Source of the DNA: Methylotenera oryzisoli
Lineage (GTDB): Bacteria; Pseudomonadota; Gammaproteobacteria; Burkholderiales; Methylophilaceae
NCBI RefSeq assembly: GCF_004661485.1
Contig: NZ_PQVH01000016.1
Location: 1 to 64,000, forward strand
Reading direction: 5' to 3'
Length of the DNA stretch: 64,000 bases
Within the stretch, counting starts at the first letter, position 1. Each line of letters opens with the position of its first letter. This document shows positions 36,513 to 47,176 of the stretch, piece after piece. The position numbers and the translations under genes are program-made. The notes under the pieces are model-generated. The model did not search any database. It saw only the letters and a list, made by a program, of their open reading frames with translations, and was not told the origin of the DNA.

Positions 36513-37340
36513 ATGGATCCACGTCAAAGCATTATAGAAGCAGCGTTTGAAGACCGCGCCAACATCAACCCAGGCAATGCATCTGCTGAAATCAAAGCTA
36601 CTGTAGCGTCTGTGCTTGCAGATTTAGATAGCGGCAAACTACGTGTAGCTAGCCGTGTAGCTGATACGCAACAATGGGAAACACACCAATGGTTGAAAAA
36701 AGCAGTTTTGCTTTCATTCCGTCTGAAAGACAATGAGTTAATGGATGATGGCGTCACCAAATACTTTGATAAAGTACCGCCAAAATTTGCTGATTACACT
36801 GAAGAAGATTTTAAAGCAGGCGGCTTCCGTGTGGTGCCGAATGCAATCGTACGTCGCGGTTCATTTATCGGTAAAAATGCGGTATTGATGCCTTCATACG
36901 TCAACATCGGTGCTTACGTGGGCGAAGGCACCATGGTAGACACATGGGCAACCGTAGGTTCATGCGCACAAATCGGTAAAAACGTACACTTAAGCGGTGG
37001 CGTAGGTATTGGTGGCGTATTAGAGCCTGTACAAGCTGGTCCTACCATCATTGGTGACAACTGCTTCATCGGCGCGCGTTCTGAAGTAGTTGAAGGCGTG
37101 ATTGTTGAAGATAACTGCGTAATCTCTATGGGTGTTTATATTGGTCAATCAACCAAAATCTATGACCGCGAAACAGGTGAAGTGTTCTACGGCCGCGTAC
37201 CAGCAGGTTCTGTAGTGGTTTCAGGTAACTTGCCATCAAAAGATGGAAGCTACAGCCTTTACTGTGCAGTCATCGTGAAAAAAGTGGATGCTAAAACACT
37301 AGGTAAAGTAGGCATTAACGAATTACTTCGCGGTATTTAA
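36513..37340 (+). CDS. dapD: 2,3,4,5-Tetrahydropyridine-2,6-dicarboxylate N-succinyltransferase
   Basis: A 275-residue left-handed beta-helix enzyme. The hexapeptide-repeat region runs from about residue 105 to 225 ([34 protein letters not shown] and following). The DapD signature [15 protein letters not shown] is around residue 165. It succinylates tetrahydrodipicolinate in lysine and diaminopimelate synthesis. dapE lies two genes downstream in the same run, giving two steps of the succinylase branch together. Confidence 0.96.
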   Translation: MDPRQSIIEAAFEDRANINPGNASAEIKATVASVLADLDSGKLRVASRVADTQQWETHQWLKKAVLLSFRLKDNELMDDGVTKYFDKVPPKFADYTEEDFKAGGFRVVPNAIVRRGSFIGKNAVLMPSYVNIGAYVGEGTMVDTWATVGSCAQIGKNVHLSGGVGIGGVLEPVQAGPTIIGDNCFIGARSEVVEGVIVEDNCVISMGVYIGQSTKIYDRETGEVFYGRVPAGSVVVSGNLPSKDGSYSLYCAVIVKKVDAKTLGKVGINELLRGI

Positions 37341-37361
37341 GCTTTAGAAGCCCAAAATACA

Positions 37362-38851
<1,490 letters not shown>

Positions 38852-38920
38852 CAGGTAAACGTGAGGCGGTTTGATCAAAGACCGCCTGTTTATATGCTCA
38901 ATCCAATCGCTTACAAAATA

Positions 38921-39826
38921 ATGACCTACAATCAAGAAACTACCGAACTGCTGACAATACGTGACTGGATCAGATTCGCCGTGAGCCAATTTGAAGTCTC
39001 CGACATTTTTTACGGTCACGGCACAGACAACAGCTACGACGAAGCGTTGTGGCTCGTCATGGGGGCATTGCACCTACCGCTAGATACACTTGATAACTTT
39101 CTAGACGCAAAGCTTACCAACAGCGAGCGCAGCAAACTCGCTAGCTTTGTAGAACAACGCATTACCAAACACACCCCCACCGCTTATCTGTTAAAACAAG
39201 CTTGGTTGCAAGGCTTTAAATTCTTTGTTGATGAGCGTGTGCTGATTCCACGCTCTTTTATTGCCGAACTATTAGTCAACGATGGTTTAGCGCCTTGGAT
39301 TGAGTTCCCGGAGCTGATCAACAATGCGGCAGACATTTGCACTGGTAGTGGCTGTTTAGGCGTGCTATTAGCGGATGCATTCCCAGATGCGGCAGTCGAT
39401 GTGATTGATATTTCACAAGATGCGATTGATGTGTGTAACATCAATATCAACAGCTACGGTTTACAAGACCGTATTACCGCCATTAAATCAGATATGTTTA
39501 GCCAACTAAAAGGCAAACAATACGACTTAATCATTAGCAACCCTCCCTACGTAGATGCACCATCCATGGCTGCATTGCCCGCAGAATATCGCAATGAGCC
39601 ACAACTGGCCCTCGGCAGTGGTGTTGCTGGCCTGGACCATACGCATACCATTTTGCGCGAAGCTGCCAACTATTTGACTGAAGACGGGATACTCGTTGTT
39701 GAAATTGGCCACAACCGTGATGCAGTGCTCGAAGCTTACCCAGACCTACCATTTACTTGGCTAGAAGTGTCGTCAGGTGATGCTTTTGTATTCCTACTCA
39801 CTCGCGATCAATTAGTAGCACTGTAG
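38921..39826 (+). CDS. prmB: 50S ribosomal protein L3 glutamine methyltransferase
   Basis: A 301-residue SAM methyltransferase. The PrmB-type N-terminus is TIRDWIRFAVSQFEVSDIFYGHGTDN, then FFVDERVLIPRSFIAELL, DICTGSGCLGVLLA (SAM loop) and IISNPPYVDAPSM (NPPY catalytic motif). It methylates the glutamine of ribosomal protein L3. A GTG start at 38861 would add 20 unconserved residues, so the ATG at 38921 is preferred. It follows dapE. Confidence 0.93.
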   Translation: MTYNQETTELLTIRDWIRFAVSQFEVSDIFYGHGTDNSYDEALWLVMGALHLPLDTLDNFLDAKLTNSERSKLASFVEQRITKHTPTAYLLKQAWLQGFKFFVDERVLIPRSFIAELLVNDGLAPWIEFPELINNAADICTGSGCLGVLLADAFPDAAVDVIDISQDAIDVCNININSYGLQDRITAIKSDMFSQLKGKQYDLIISNPPYVDAPSMAALPAEYRNEPQLALGSGVAGLDHTHTILREAANYLTEDGILVVEIGHNRDAVLEAYPDLPFTWLEVSSGDAFVFLLTRDQLVAL

Positions 39827-40162
39827 CAATTACAGCTAGATACCTATCAAACACCAGACGGCAAGCAAAGGATTACTTGCTGTCTAGTGATACACCCGCC
39901 GTCCAGCGCGCGAACAGCCTGCCCACACAAAGCGCTTTCCTATTAGTAAAGCACGCTGTGATAAGCACGAATATCAACAAACACATCCGCAATTAAAACG
40001 CTACATTCAGAATAAATACAGCCAGTCGCACATTGCGATTATAATTCGGCAGTATTCTCACTCTCTGTGACATAAAAAACTGTAACGAGAAGCGAATGTC
40101 AGTCGCCAACACGACGCAATAAAACCAACTATATATACAATTACCAGCAAGGTTAACCCATT
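39827..40162. other. Intergenic region after prmB with a long hairpin
   Basis: No supported gene. A 14-bp stem with one mismatch and one G-U pair joins CACCAGACGGCAAG (39852-39865) to CTTGCTGTCTAGTG (39876-39889) around a 10-base loop, with no T run after it. A TATAAT-like hexamer at 40040-40045 has no good -35. The remainder is AT-rich leader of the methyltransferase gene. Confidence 0.5.
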
Positions 40163-41305
40163 TTGAACGACACCCCAACAATCAGCTGGCAAGAAGCTAG
40201 CAAAACCAAAACCAGCGTATGGCACTCTGAAAATGCAACACCTGCACCAAAAAAAGTACAGGTTGCAGACGACACCATCAAAGCCGATGCTGCTTACAAG
40301 CTATGCTGCGAAGGCACGGCACTGTTATGGCGCGGTGATTTTCAAAATGCAAAACAGCTGATGCAGGCCATCTCGCGCAGAATCGATCGCCCGGGTAAAA
40401 AGCCGAAAAAAGCACCCACCAATATGACGGAAGCGTTTCATTTGCATCGCCAAGCGCAATCACAAAAGGCTCGTATTTTAGGCATGTTATTGCTAGAAGT
40501 CAGTGTTGGCTATCATATCAATCTACGTCGTGCCCCAGATATCAAAGCTGCTTGCGAGCATGCCTACGGCAAAAGCACACAGTCATTTGTGGTGTCCTTA
40601 CGGGAGATTCTAGGTTTAATCGGCGCTTACGAGTGGAGCAAAAATGGCGTAGAAATTAGTGTCATTAACAATAAAATCCACCCGAGCTACGGTGTGTTTT
40701 CACCGATTCGCGGAGAATACCTAACGCTAGTAGATACAGCGCCATTGCCAACTCCATGTACCACAGCGTTTGACATTGGTACCGGTACCGGCGTGCTGGC
40801 GGCAATACTGGCAAACCGTGGCGTTAAAACTGTTATCGCAACCGACAATGCGCAACGCGCATTGGACTGCGCACAAAAGAATATCAACCAGCTTGAGATG
40901 AAAAATGCAGTGACCGTGCTCAATGCAAACCTATTTCCAGATGAGTCATACGGCAAAGCTGATTTAATTGTATGTAATCCACCATGGTTACCAGCAAGAC
41001 CAAGCTCAGTGCTGGAGTCTGCCATCTATGATGAGAACAGCCAAATGCTAAAAGGCTTCTTAAATGGCCTTAAAGCGCATTTAAACGATGCTGGTGAGGG
41101 CTGGTTAATACTTTCAGACTTTGCTGAACACTTAGGCTTAAGAACACGCGATGAGCTGCTGGCATGGATAAGCGCAGCAGATTTAAAAGTAATTGATAAA
41201 ATGGACACCAAAGCATCACATAACAAAACACTAGATGCGAGCGACCCTTTGCATGCAGCAAGAAAAGCAGAAGTGACCTCATTGTGGCGTCTTACTAAGA
41301 AATAA
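40163..41305 (+). CDS. Class I SAM-dependent methyltransferase (PrmC/RlmG-like MTS domain)
   Basis: A 380-residue protein. The C-terminal half has TAFDIGTGTGVLAAILANRG (SAM loop, around residue 205) and ADLIVCNPPWLPARP (NPPW motif, around 275). The motif implies N-methylation of an amide or a nucleobase. The N-terminal half of about 170 residues is helical and not recognised. The start is a TTG at 40163, because the frame is well formed from there and no early ATG exists. The target could be rRNA or a protein. Confidence 0.82.
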   Translation: MNDTPTISWQEASKTKTSVWHSENATPAPKKVQVADDTIKADAAYKLCCEGTALLWRGDFQNAKQLMQAISRRIDRPGKKPKKAPTNMTEAFHLHRQAQSQKARILGMLLLEVSVGYHINLRRAPDIKAACEHAYGKSTQSFVVSLREILGLIGAYEWSKNGVEISVINNKIHPSYGVFSPIRGEYLTLVDTAPLPTPCTTAFDIGTGTGVLAAILANRGVKTVIATDNAQRALDCAQKNINQLEMKNAVTVLNANLFPDESYGKADLIVCNPPWLPARPSSVLESAIYDENSQMLKGFLNGLKAHLNDAGEGWLILSDFAEHLGLRTRDELLAWISAADLKVIDKMDTKASHNKTLDASDPLHAARKAEVTSLWRLTKK

Positions 41306-41322
41306 TCACTGACTGCAATAAT

Positions 41323-41350
41323 AAAAATAGCCCATAAATGGGCTATTTTT
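41323..41350. terminator. Bidirectional rho-independent terminator
   Basis: Near-perfect stem AAAAATAGCCCAT/ATGGGCTATTTTT between the convergent methyltransferase and lipoprotein genes. Confidence 0.9.
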
Positions 41351-41371
41351 AATTCACGATATATTTAAAGT

Positions 41372-41764
41372 TTATTTAGTGCTGACTTTTGTTTCAGGAA
41401 CAAGAACAATAGTCACATCCTCAGGATAACGATACATTGCACCTGTAATCATGTCTGTGATTCCTAGATCTAGTAATACGCCTGTAACGCCTGCCCCCGT
41501 TGCACCACTTACAATCTTGGTAGTTGACTGTGCGTAACCTTCAGCATTACAAACAACGACAATATCATCCTTATCCTTACCTACTTGAATAATGTTAGAT
41601 TTACCACTAATGCTACCAAGCTTACCATCTCCTACACGGCTAACTTCACAAACAGCCTCTTTAGGTTCTAGTTTAAAAGTAATTAATTGCTGAGTGCCCT
41701 GAGATATAGTGGCGCAACCGCTCACCGATAGTAGGATACCTAATGATATTAAATTCTGACGCAT
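41372..41764 (-). CDS. Small lipoprotein of unknown function
   Basis: A 130-residue precursor with the lipobox Val-Ser-Gly-Cys at about residue 17. The mature part has two cysteines (CEVSR, VVCNAEGY) spaced to form a disulfide in a small beta domain resembling PEGA-like folds. A Gly-rich hydrophobic segment (GATGAGVTGVLLDLGITDMITGAMYRYP) and a short tail follow. The GxxxG-rich segment might insert in or pack on a membrane. The family resemblance is weak and no function is claimed. Confidence 0.7.
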   Translation of the reverse strand: MRQNLISLGILLSVSGCATISQGTQQLITFKLEPKEAVCEVSRVGDGKLGSISGKSNIIQVGKDKDDIVVVCNAEGYAQSTTKIVSGATGAGVTGVLLDLGITDMITGAMYRYPEDVTIVLVPETKVSTK

Positions 41765-41831
41765 ATTTATGCCTTATTATTATTTATTGAGTACAGGATT
41801 CTACATTAGAAGGCATCCGACAAAGTAACTA

Positions 41832-42956
41832 TTAACCTCTGCCCCGATTCCTATCATTTTTCTTCTGCATCTGTGGCGCGTTTAAATCACTGGTCTGGCG
41901 CACACGACGATTAGCTGCTGGTTTTCTTGGTGCGGGTTTCTTAGCAGCTGTACCACGTGCTGAATCCGGTTTACCACGATAGCCCTTAGCATCGCCTTCA
42001 GCGGCATCACGCGGTGGCCTATCCAACGCACTAACACGTTGCTTACGTACTTTTGGCGTAAACACCGCGGTTGATTTTAATTTCTCGCGTTGTGTTAATT
42101 GGCGTAACGGTGCTTTTGGTACGGGCAAGTCTGCCCATTCTAATAAACCGACAACTTCTTTTTGTTCCAGCTTCAGCATTTTACCGCGCTTAACACGTGG
42201 AGGTAGGTTCACCGGGCCAAAGCGCACGCGCATTAGTCTGCTTACAGGTAATTGAAACGCCTCAAACAGCCTACGCACCTCACGGTTACGGCCTTCACGC
42301 AGAATCACCTGATACCAGTGGTTTGCGCCTTCTCCGCCCTGCGGGATAATGCTATCAAAATTAGCTGGGCCATCTTCCAGTTCGATACCTTCTTTAAGCT
42401 GTGCGATTTGACCTTCTGTCAATTCACCAAAAATACGCACTGCATACTCACGTTCTACTTCATAGCGTGGGTGCATAAATCGGTTTGCTAGCTCACCTGA
42501 AGTTGTGAATATCAATAAGCCACTGGTATTCATATCCAAACGGCCAATGGCAATCCATTTACCATGTTTCACTTTTGGTAATTTATCAAACACGCTCGCA
42601 CGACCTTCCGGGTCGTCCTGGCTCACGATTTCACCTTCAGGTTTATGGTAAATCAATACTTGCGGTAACTCAGGCTCAAACGGCAAACGTAATGGGCGGC
42701 TATCTAAACGTACCACATCATGCTCAGTCACGCCTGCACCTACCTCGGCAACTTTACCGTTAACGGTCACACGGCCGCTGGCAATCAGCTCTTCCATGTC
42801 GCGACGCGAACCTAAGCCCGCCAATGCCAATAGCTTGTGCAAGCGTTGCGTTGGTACAGCTGGCGCATCTGGATCTACAGCAAGCGGTGTGAAATTGGTA
42901 GTTGGTCTGCGTACAGGACGTTGCGGATCGCGTTGTTGCTTAAAAGGACGTGCCAT
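41832..42956 (-). CDS. rluB: 23S rRNA pseudouridine-2605 synthase RluB
   Basis: A 374-residue protein: an N-terminal S4 RNA-binding domain (QRLHKLLALAGLGSRRDMEELIASGRV), then the RsuA-type catalytic domain with IAIGRLDMNTSGLLIFT (catalytic Asp) and VILREGRNREVRRLFEAF. The last 90 or so residues form a lysine- and arginine-rich low-complexity tail that varies in the family and may bind rRNA. It lies downstream of scpB in the same direction, across a 242-bp gap. Confidence 0.94.
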   Translation of the reverse strand: MARPFKQQRDPQRPVRRPTTNFTPLAVDPDAPAVPTQRLHKLLALAGLGSRRDMEELIASGRVTVNGKVAEVGAGVTEHDVVRLDSRPLRLPFEPELPQVLIYHKPEGEIVSQDDPEGRASVFDKLPKVKHGKWIAIGRLDMNTSGLLIFTTSGELANRFMHPRYEVEREYAVRIFGELTEGQIAQLKEGIELEDGPANFDSIIPQGGEGANHWYQVILREGRNREVRRLFEAFQLPVSRLMRVRFGPVNLPPRVKRGKMLKLEQKEVVGLLEWADLPVPKAPLRQLTQREKLKSTAVFTPKVRKQRVSALDRPPRDAAEGDAKGYRGKPDSARGTAAKKPAPRKPAANRRVRQTSDLNAPQMQKKNDRNRGRG

Positions 42957-43198
42957 GATAATTCGCTAATTTGATTGAATATTGCAATTTTACCGCAGAT
43001 AAAGTAAATCGCAGTAGATAAAATAGATTTATCACCAGTGATGACAGTGATATCGGCACTTAGGGTTGCAATATCAAGATTATTTTATTGAGATTAAGTG
43101 ACTAGGTTTGCCGACTTTAGCTTGGCTGACTGTTTTGCAATTTGCAATCAAATCGCAAAAAAATAAAGCAGTCTGGCATGTTTACTTAGATGCGATTG

Positions 43199-43738
43199 TT
43201 ACGCCCCAGGCTGCACAAATACTTCCATCGCCGGCAACTCATCCAAAGAACGTAAGTTAAAGTCATTCAAGAAATGCTTAGTGGTTGCATATAAAGAGGG
43301 GCGGCCCGGCACCTCGCGCTGACCAACCACATCAACCCAATCACGCTCTTGTAACTGACGCATCACATTAGGGTTAACGGCCACACCTCGAATCTCTTCA
43401 ATATCACCGCGCGTTACGGGTTGGCGATAAGCAATAATCGCGAGGGTCTCCATCACCGCACGCGAGTATTTCACCTGTTTTTCTGGATGCAGACGCATTA
43501 AATAAGTCGTATATTTTTCCCGCGCCTGAAAACGATAGCCAGAAGCCACCTGCACCAATTCCATGGTGCGCTCTGCCCAATCCTGCTTTAATTCATCGAG
43601 CAGCATGCGCAGCGTTGCACGCTCCATGCGCTCAGTAAATAAGCGCAGCATGTCATCTAAAGACAATGGCTGATGTGAGGTCAGCAAGGCTGCCTCCAGC
43701 ACATTTTTCAATTCACGAATATTACTGGCTTCACTCAT
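43199..43738 (-). CDS. scpB: Segregation and condensation protein ScpB
   Basis: A 179-residue protein with two winged-helix domains: NIRELKNVLEAALLTSHQPLSLDDML at the start and KYSRAVMETLAIIAYRQPVTRGDIEEIRGVAVNPNVMRQLQERDWV in the second half. The ATG at 43738 overlaps the end of scpA by 8 bp and begins the conserved region; the longer frame to 43810 is rejected. ScpB dimers bind ScpA in the SMC condensin complex. Confidence 0.93.
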   Translation of the reverse strand: MSEASNIRELKNVLEAALLTSHQPLSLDDMLRLFTERMERATLRMLLDELKQDWAERTMELVQVASGYRFQAREKYTTYLMRLHPEKQVKYSRAVMETLAIIAYRQPVTRGDIEEIRGVAVNPNVMRQLQERDWVDVVGQREVPGRPSLYATTKHFLNDFNLRSLDELPAMEVFVQPGA

Positions 43739-44516
43739 CGCTGTTGATTTGTACATATATCGGTGAAAAAGCCTGCTGCTGAGTAATACGCAATAAACCT
43801 TCGCGTGCAAGCTCCAATATCGCTAAAAAACATACCACTAATTTTGGAATACCATCATGGGCGATATCAAACAGTTCGGTAAATTCCAGCATGCGTGCAG
43901 ATTGTAGGCGACGAAGAATCAGGCTCATATGCTCTCGCACAGAAAGCTCAGCACGCCCTACTTTATGATGCTGAAAGTGGCTAGCCCGCTTCAGCACATT
44001 ACGCCACGCCTCAGTCAGGTCAACTAAGCTGACTTCCGGTGGCTTCACTAAACTGATTTGTTCAAAATAGGCACTGGCAACGCTAATACCATCACCAACT
44101 TTCGGCATCTCATCCAGTCTCTGCGCTGCAAGCTTGATGGCCTCATACTCCATCAGGCGTCGCACTAGTTCAGCACGCGGGTCATCTTCTTCTGCGATTT
44201 CTGCTGGTTTAGGCAATAACATGCGTGATTTAATTTCAATCAGCATCGCCGACATCAGCAAATAATCCGCGGCCAGTTCCAGCTTGATTGCCCGCATTTT
44301 TTCTACATACTGCACGTATTGACGGGTTAAGTCCGCCATCGGAATATCTAGAATATCTAAATTATGTTTACGGATTAAATACAGCAACAAATCCAGCGGG
44401 CCTTCAAAGGCCTCTAGGTAAACCTCCAAGGCATCTGGCGGAATATATAAATCTTTGGGGAGGGTTGTGAATTCCTCACCCTTAATTTTTGCATTGCGCT
44501 GGGCCTCTATCACCAT
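43731..44516 (-). CDS. scpA: Segregation and condensation protein ScpA (kleisin)
   Basis: A 261-residue protein. EAFEGPLDLLLYLIRKHNLDILDIPMADLTRQYV is the kleisin N-terminal signature (around residues 34-66). It continues with AADYLLMSAMLIEIKSRMLLP and a C-terminal winged helix (LELAREGLLRITQQQAFSPIYV). ScpA links ScpB to the SMC heads. Its stop overlaps scpB, and it starts 6 bp after trpS. Confidence 0.94.
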   Translation of the reverse strand: MVIEAQRNAKIKGEEFTTLPKDLYIPPDALEVYLEAFEGPLDLLLYLIRKHNLDILDIPMADLTRQYVQYVEKMRAIKLELAADYLLMSAMLIEIKSRMLLPKPAEIAEEDDPRAELVRRLMEYEAIKLAAQRLDEMPKVGDGISVASAYFEQISLVKPPEVSLVDLTEAWRNVLKRASHFQHHKVGRAELSVREHMSLILRRLQSARMLEFTELFDIAHDGIPKLVVCFLAILELAREGLLRITQQQAFSPIYVQINSDE

Positions 44517-44522
44517 ATAGCG

Positions 44523-45725
44523 CTAGCTATAATTCAACCCCATCGCATCACGCACATCACGCATGGTTTCACGCGCTAGCTTTCTTGCACGCTCGCAACC
44601 ATCAGCAACAATGTTTTTCACTAAGGTTGGGTCTTCTGCATACTCTGCAGCACGTTCTTGAATCGGTTTTAGCTCTTTAAGCACACCCTCAATCACTGGG
44701 CCCTTACACTCAATACAGCCGATGCTTGCGCCTCGACAGCCAGATTGCACCCAATCTTGGGTAGATTTGTCTGAGTAAATTTCATGCAACTGCCATACTG
44801 GACACTTTGCCGGATCACCTGGATCAGTGCGACGAATACGCGCAGGGTCTGTCGGCATGGTTTTGATTTTTTTAGCAACGCTATCTACATCTTCACGTAA
44901 TGAAATCGTGTTGTTGTACGATTTAGACATTTTTTGGCCATCTAAACCTGGCATTTTTGATGCCGGTGTTAACTTGTAGTCTGGCTCGATCAAAATCATT
45001 TTGCCACCGCCCTCAAGATAACCCAGCAAACGCTCTTTATCGCCCATGCTCATGCCTTGTTGCTCTTGAATCATCGCACGTGCTGTTTCCAAGGCTTCTT
45101 CGTCGCCACTTTGCTGATAAGCAGTACGCATTTCCTGATAGAGCGAACCACGTTTGCTGCCTAGTTTTTTAATCGCGGCTTCAGCTTTTTCTTCAAAACC
45201 TTTTTCTTTGCCGTAAATATGGTTAAAGCGACGCGCAATCTCACGCGTGAATTCAATATGCGGAATTTGGTCTTCACCTACAGGCACCTGTGTTGCCTTG
45301 TAGATTAAGATATCGGCACTTTGCAGTAATGGATAACCTAAAAAGCCATAGGTTGATAAGTCTTTACTTGATAACTTTTCTTGCTGGTCTTTATAGGTAG
45401 GCACGCGCTCTAGCCAGCTCAAAGGAGTAATCATCGAGAGTAATGTGTGTAACTCTGCATGCTCTGGTACGCGAGATTGGATAAAGATAGTCGCACTTGC
45501 TGGGTCTACACCGGCGGCTAACCAGTCAATCACCATTTCCCACACGCTTTCTTCAATCACCTCTGGCGTATCGTAGTGCGTAGTTAACGCATGCCAGTCG
45601 GCAACAAAAAACAAACACTCGTGTTCATGCTGCAAGCGTATCCAGTTTTTCAACACACCGTTATAGTGCCCTAAATGCAGATTGCCTGTAGGGCGCATGC
45701 CCGATAAAACGCGTTCTATTGCCAT
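44523..45725 (-). CDS. trpS: Tryptophanyl-tRNA synthetase, long form with a four-cysteine motif
   Basis: A 400-residue class I synthetase, longer than the common 330-residue type. NLHLGH (HIGH motif) is at residues 15-20 and GQKMSKS at 263-269. About 80 extra residues lie between the Rossmann fold and KMSKS (roughly 171-255), including a GMSMGDKERLLGYLEGGGKMILIEP segment. Cysteines 308, 330, 337 and 340 form C-x21-C-x6-C-x2-C in the anticodon-binding half, close to the [4Fe-4S] motif known from Thermotoga TrpRS. It is first in the run trpS-scpA-scpB. Confidence 0.95.
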   Translation of the reverse strand: MAIERVLSGMRPTGNLHLGHYNGVLKNWIRLQHEHECLFFVADWHALTTHYDTPEVIEESVWEMVIDWLAAGVDPASATIFIQSRVPEHAELHTLLSMITPLSWLERVPTYKDQQEKLSSKDLSTYGFLGYPLLQSADILIYKATQVPVGEDQIPHIEFTREIARRFNHIYGKEKGFEEKAEAAIKKLGSKRGSLYQEMRTAYQQSGDEEALETARAMIQEQQGMSMGDKERLLGYLEGGGKMILIEPDYKLTPASKMPGLDGQKMSKSYNNTISLREDVDSVAKKIKTMPTDPARIRRTDPGDPAKCPVWQLHEIYSDKSTQDWVQSGCRGASIGCIECKGPVIEGVLKELKPIQERAAEYAEDPTLVKNIVADGCERARKLARETMRDVRDAMGLNYS

Positions 45726-45796
45726 GTGATGAAAAACCCTAAATTAAATATGTGCTTATTATACTAACTATGCTGGCAAAGCCAATCACCCAGTGC

Positions 45797-46432
45797 TTAC
45801 AAAAGATTGCTCAGCAATCCGCCTACTAGGCTAATTAACGGCTGCAGGATACTACCCAGTACGCCAGTAAATAAAAGTACGATTAAAATAACAAAACCAT
45901 ATGGCTCTATTCTGGCAAACGGACGCGCCAGTCGGTACGGCAACAAACTCACGGCAATACGCCCGCCATCCAACGGCGGCAACGGCAATAAATTAAGTAC
46001 CATTAAAACCAAATTAATCTTGATGCCGGCTTCAGCCATTAACGAGACTGGGTAAGCAATCGCGTCGGGGGCGAACGCAGCGTATTTCAGCGCGAGCACC
46101 CAGAACACAGCCATGACAAAGTTTGAAGCTGGCCCCGCCGCCGCCACCCACAGCATGTCTTTCTTAGGATTACGCAAACGCCCAAAATCCACAGGGACAG
46201 GTTTAGCCCAGCCAAACAAAATACCGCCCAGCATAATGGTTAACGCTGGCAGCACAACTGTACCAAACGGATCAATATGCTTTAACGGATTAAGCGTAAT
46301 GCGCCCGGCATTAAAAGCCGTCATATCGCCAAAATACTTTGCCACATAGCCGTGCGCAGCTTCGTGCACGGTAATGGCAAAAATCACGGGCAATGCATAA
46401 ACTACTATTTTTTGTATGATGGTTAGTTCCAT
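45797..46432 (-). CDS. M50-family site-2 protease-like membrane peptidase
   Basis: A 211-residue membrane protein with about five helices. The zinc motif TVHEAAHGYVAKYFGD (HExxH) is near residue 22, and the second metal segment NLLPLPPLDGGRI (NPxPxxDGGR form) is around 150. This is the short standalone rhomboid-unrelated S2P group common in betaproteobacteria. It starts at the ATG at 46432; an upstream frame to 46507 adds polar residues before the first helix. The substrate is unknown. It is downstream of the yciO gene. Confidence 0.9.
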   Translation of the reverse strand: MELTIIQKIVVYALPVIFAITVHEAAHGYVAKYFGDMTAFNAGRITLNPLKHIDPFGTVVLPALTIMLGGILFGWAKPVPVDFGRLRNPKKDMLWVAAAGPASNFVMAVFWVLALKYAAFAPDAIAYPVSLMAEAGIKINLVLMVLNLLPLPPLDGGRIAVSLLPYRLARPFARIEPYGFVILIVLLFTGVLGSILQPLISLVGGLLSNLL

Positions 46433-46543
46433 AAATCGCTCTACTCTAGGTATGTATTGGGAATATGTTGCGGGTATGTATTTTGGGCAGATGATTAACC
46501 CAATCAATCAAAATCTTATTTACCCCAATTACACTTACCACGG

Positions 46544-47170
46544 TTAAAAAGAAAACGGGCTTAAGTCGCCCAAACCTTCACGCACCAGCACAGGAGTGTC
46601 ACCGGTTAAATCAATCACGGTAGTCGCGCCAGCCTCGCAATGCTCTACCTCAATCACTAAATCCACCACATGCTCCAAGCGCTCACGAATTTCCCATGGT
46701 GCCATCATAGACACATCCTCTTCATGAGGTAAACTCAAGGTCATGCTAAGTAATGGCGTATCAATTGCCTCTAGCAAAGCCTGCACCACAGGATGCTGCG
46801 GTACGCGGATGCCGATGGTACTGCGTTTGGGATGCTGTAATTTACGCGGCACTTCACGCGTAGCATTCAGGATAAAAGTGTAAGCACCTGGCGTATTGGC
46901 TTTCAGTAGCCGAAACTGGCTATTACTCACCACCGCGTAGTTACCTAACTCACCCAAGTTACGGCACATCAAACTGAATAAATGTTTATCATCTACCGCC
47001 CGTATCTGACGAATACGTGCCTGCGCATCTGCGTGCCCAAGCATACACCCCAAGGCATAGCCTGAATCTGTAGGGTAAACAATCACGCCACCTTTACGTA
47101 AAATATCCGCGGTTTGTGCAATTAGACGTGCCTGAGGGTTACTTAAATTAATATTAAAAAATTGTGACAT
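46544..47170 (-). CDS. yciO: YciO/Sua5 (YrdC-domain) family protein
   Basis: A 208-residue YrdC-fold protein. AQTADILRKGGVIVYPTDSGYALGCMLGH is the nucleotide-binding start, KRSTIGIRVPQHPVVQALLEA the central motif, and DLTGDTPVLVREGLGDLSPF the end. The KxR-S/T residues of threonylcarbamoyl-AMP synthases are partly present. The length and ending match YciO rather than TsaC. It follows the PHP gene at 6 bp, a pairing also seen in other proteobacteria (trpH-yciO). Confidence 0.88.
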   Translation of the reverse strand: MSQFFNINLSNPQARLIAQTADILRKGGVIVYPTDSGYALGCMLGHADAQARIRQIRAVDDKHLFSLMCRNLGELGNYAVVSNSQFRLLKANTPGAYTFILNATREVPRKLQHPKRSTIGIRVPQHPVVQALLEAIDTPLLSMTLSLPHEEDVSMMAPWEIRERLEHVVDLVIEVEHCEAGATTVIDLTGDTPVLVREGLGDLSPFSF

Positions 47171-47176
47171 GTATCC

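Noticed and set aside
40031-40050. TATAAT at 40040 as methyltransferase promoter
   Set aside because: No reasonable -35 hexamer at the right distance; left as a note only.
39993-40181. 62-codon minus-strand frame in the prmB-methyltransferase spacer
   Set aside because: No ribosome site, atypical composition and overlap with the methyltransferase leader.
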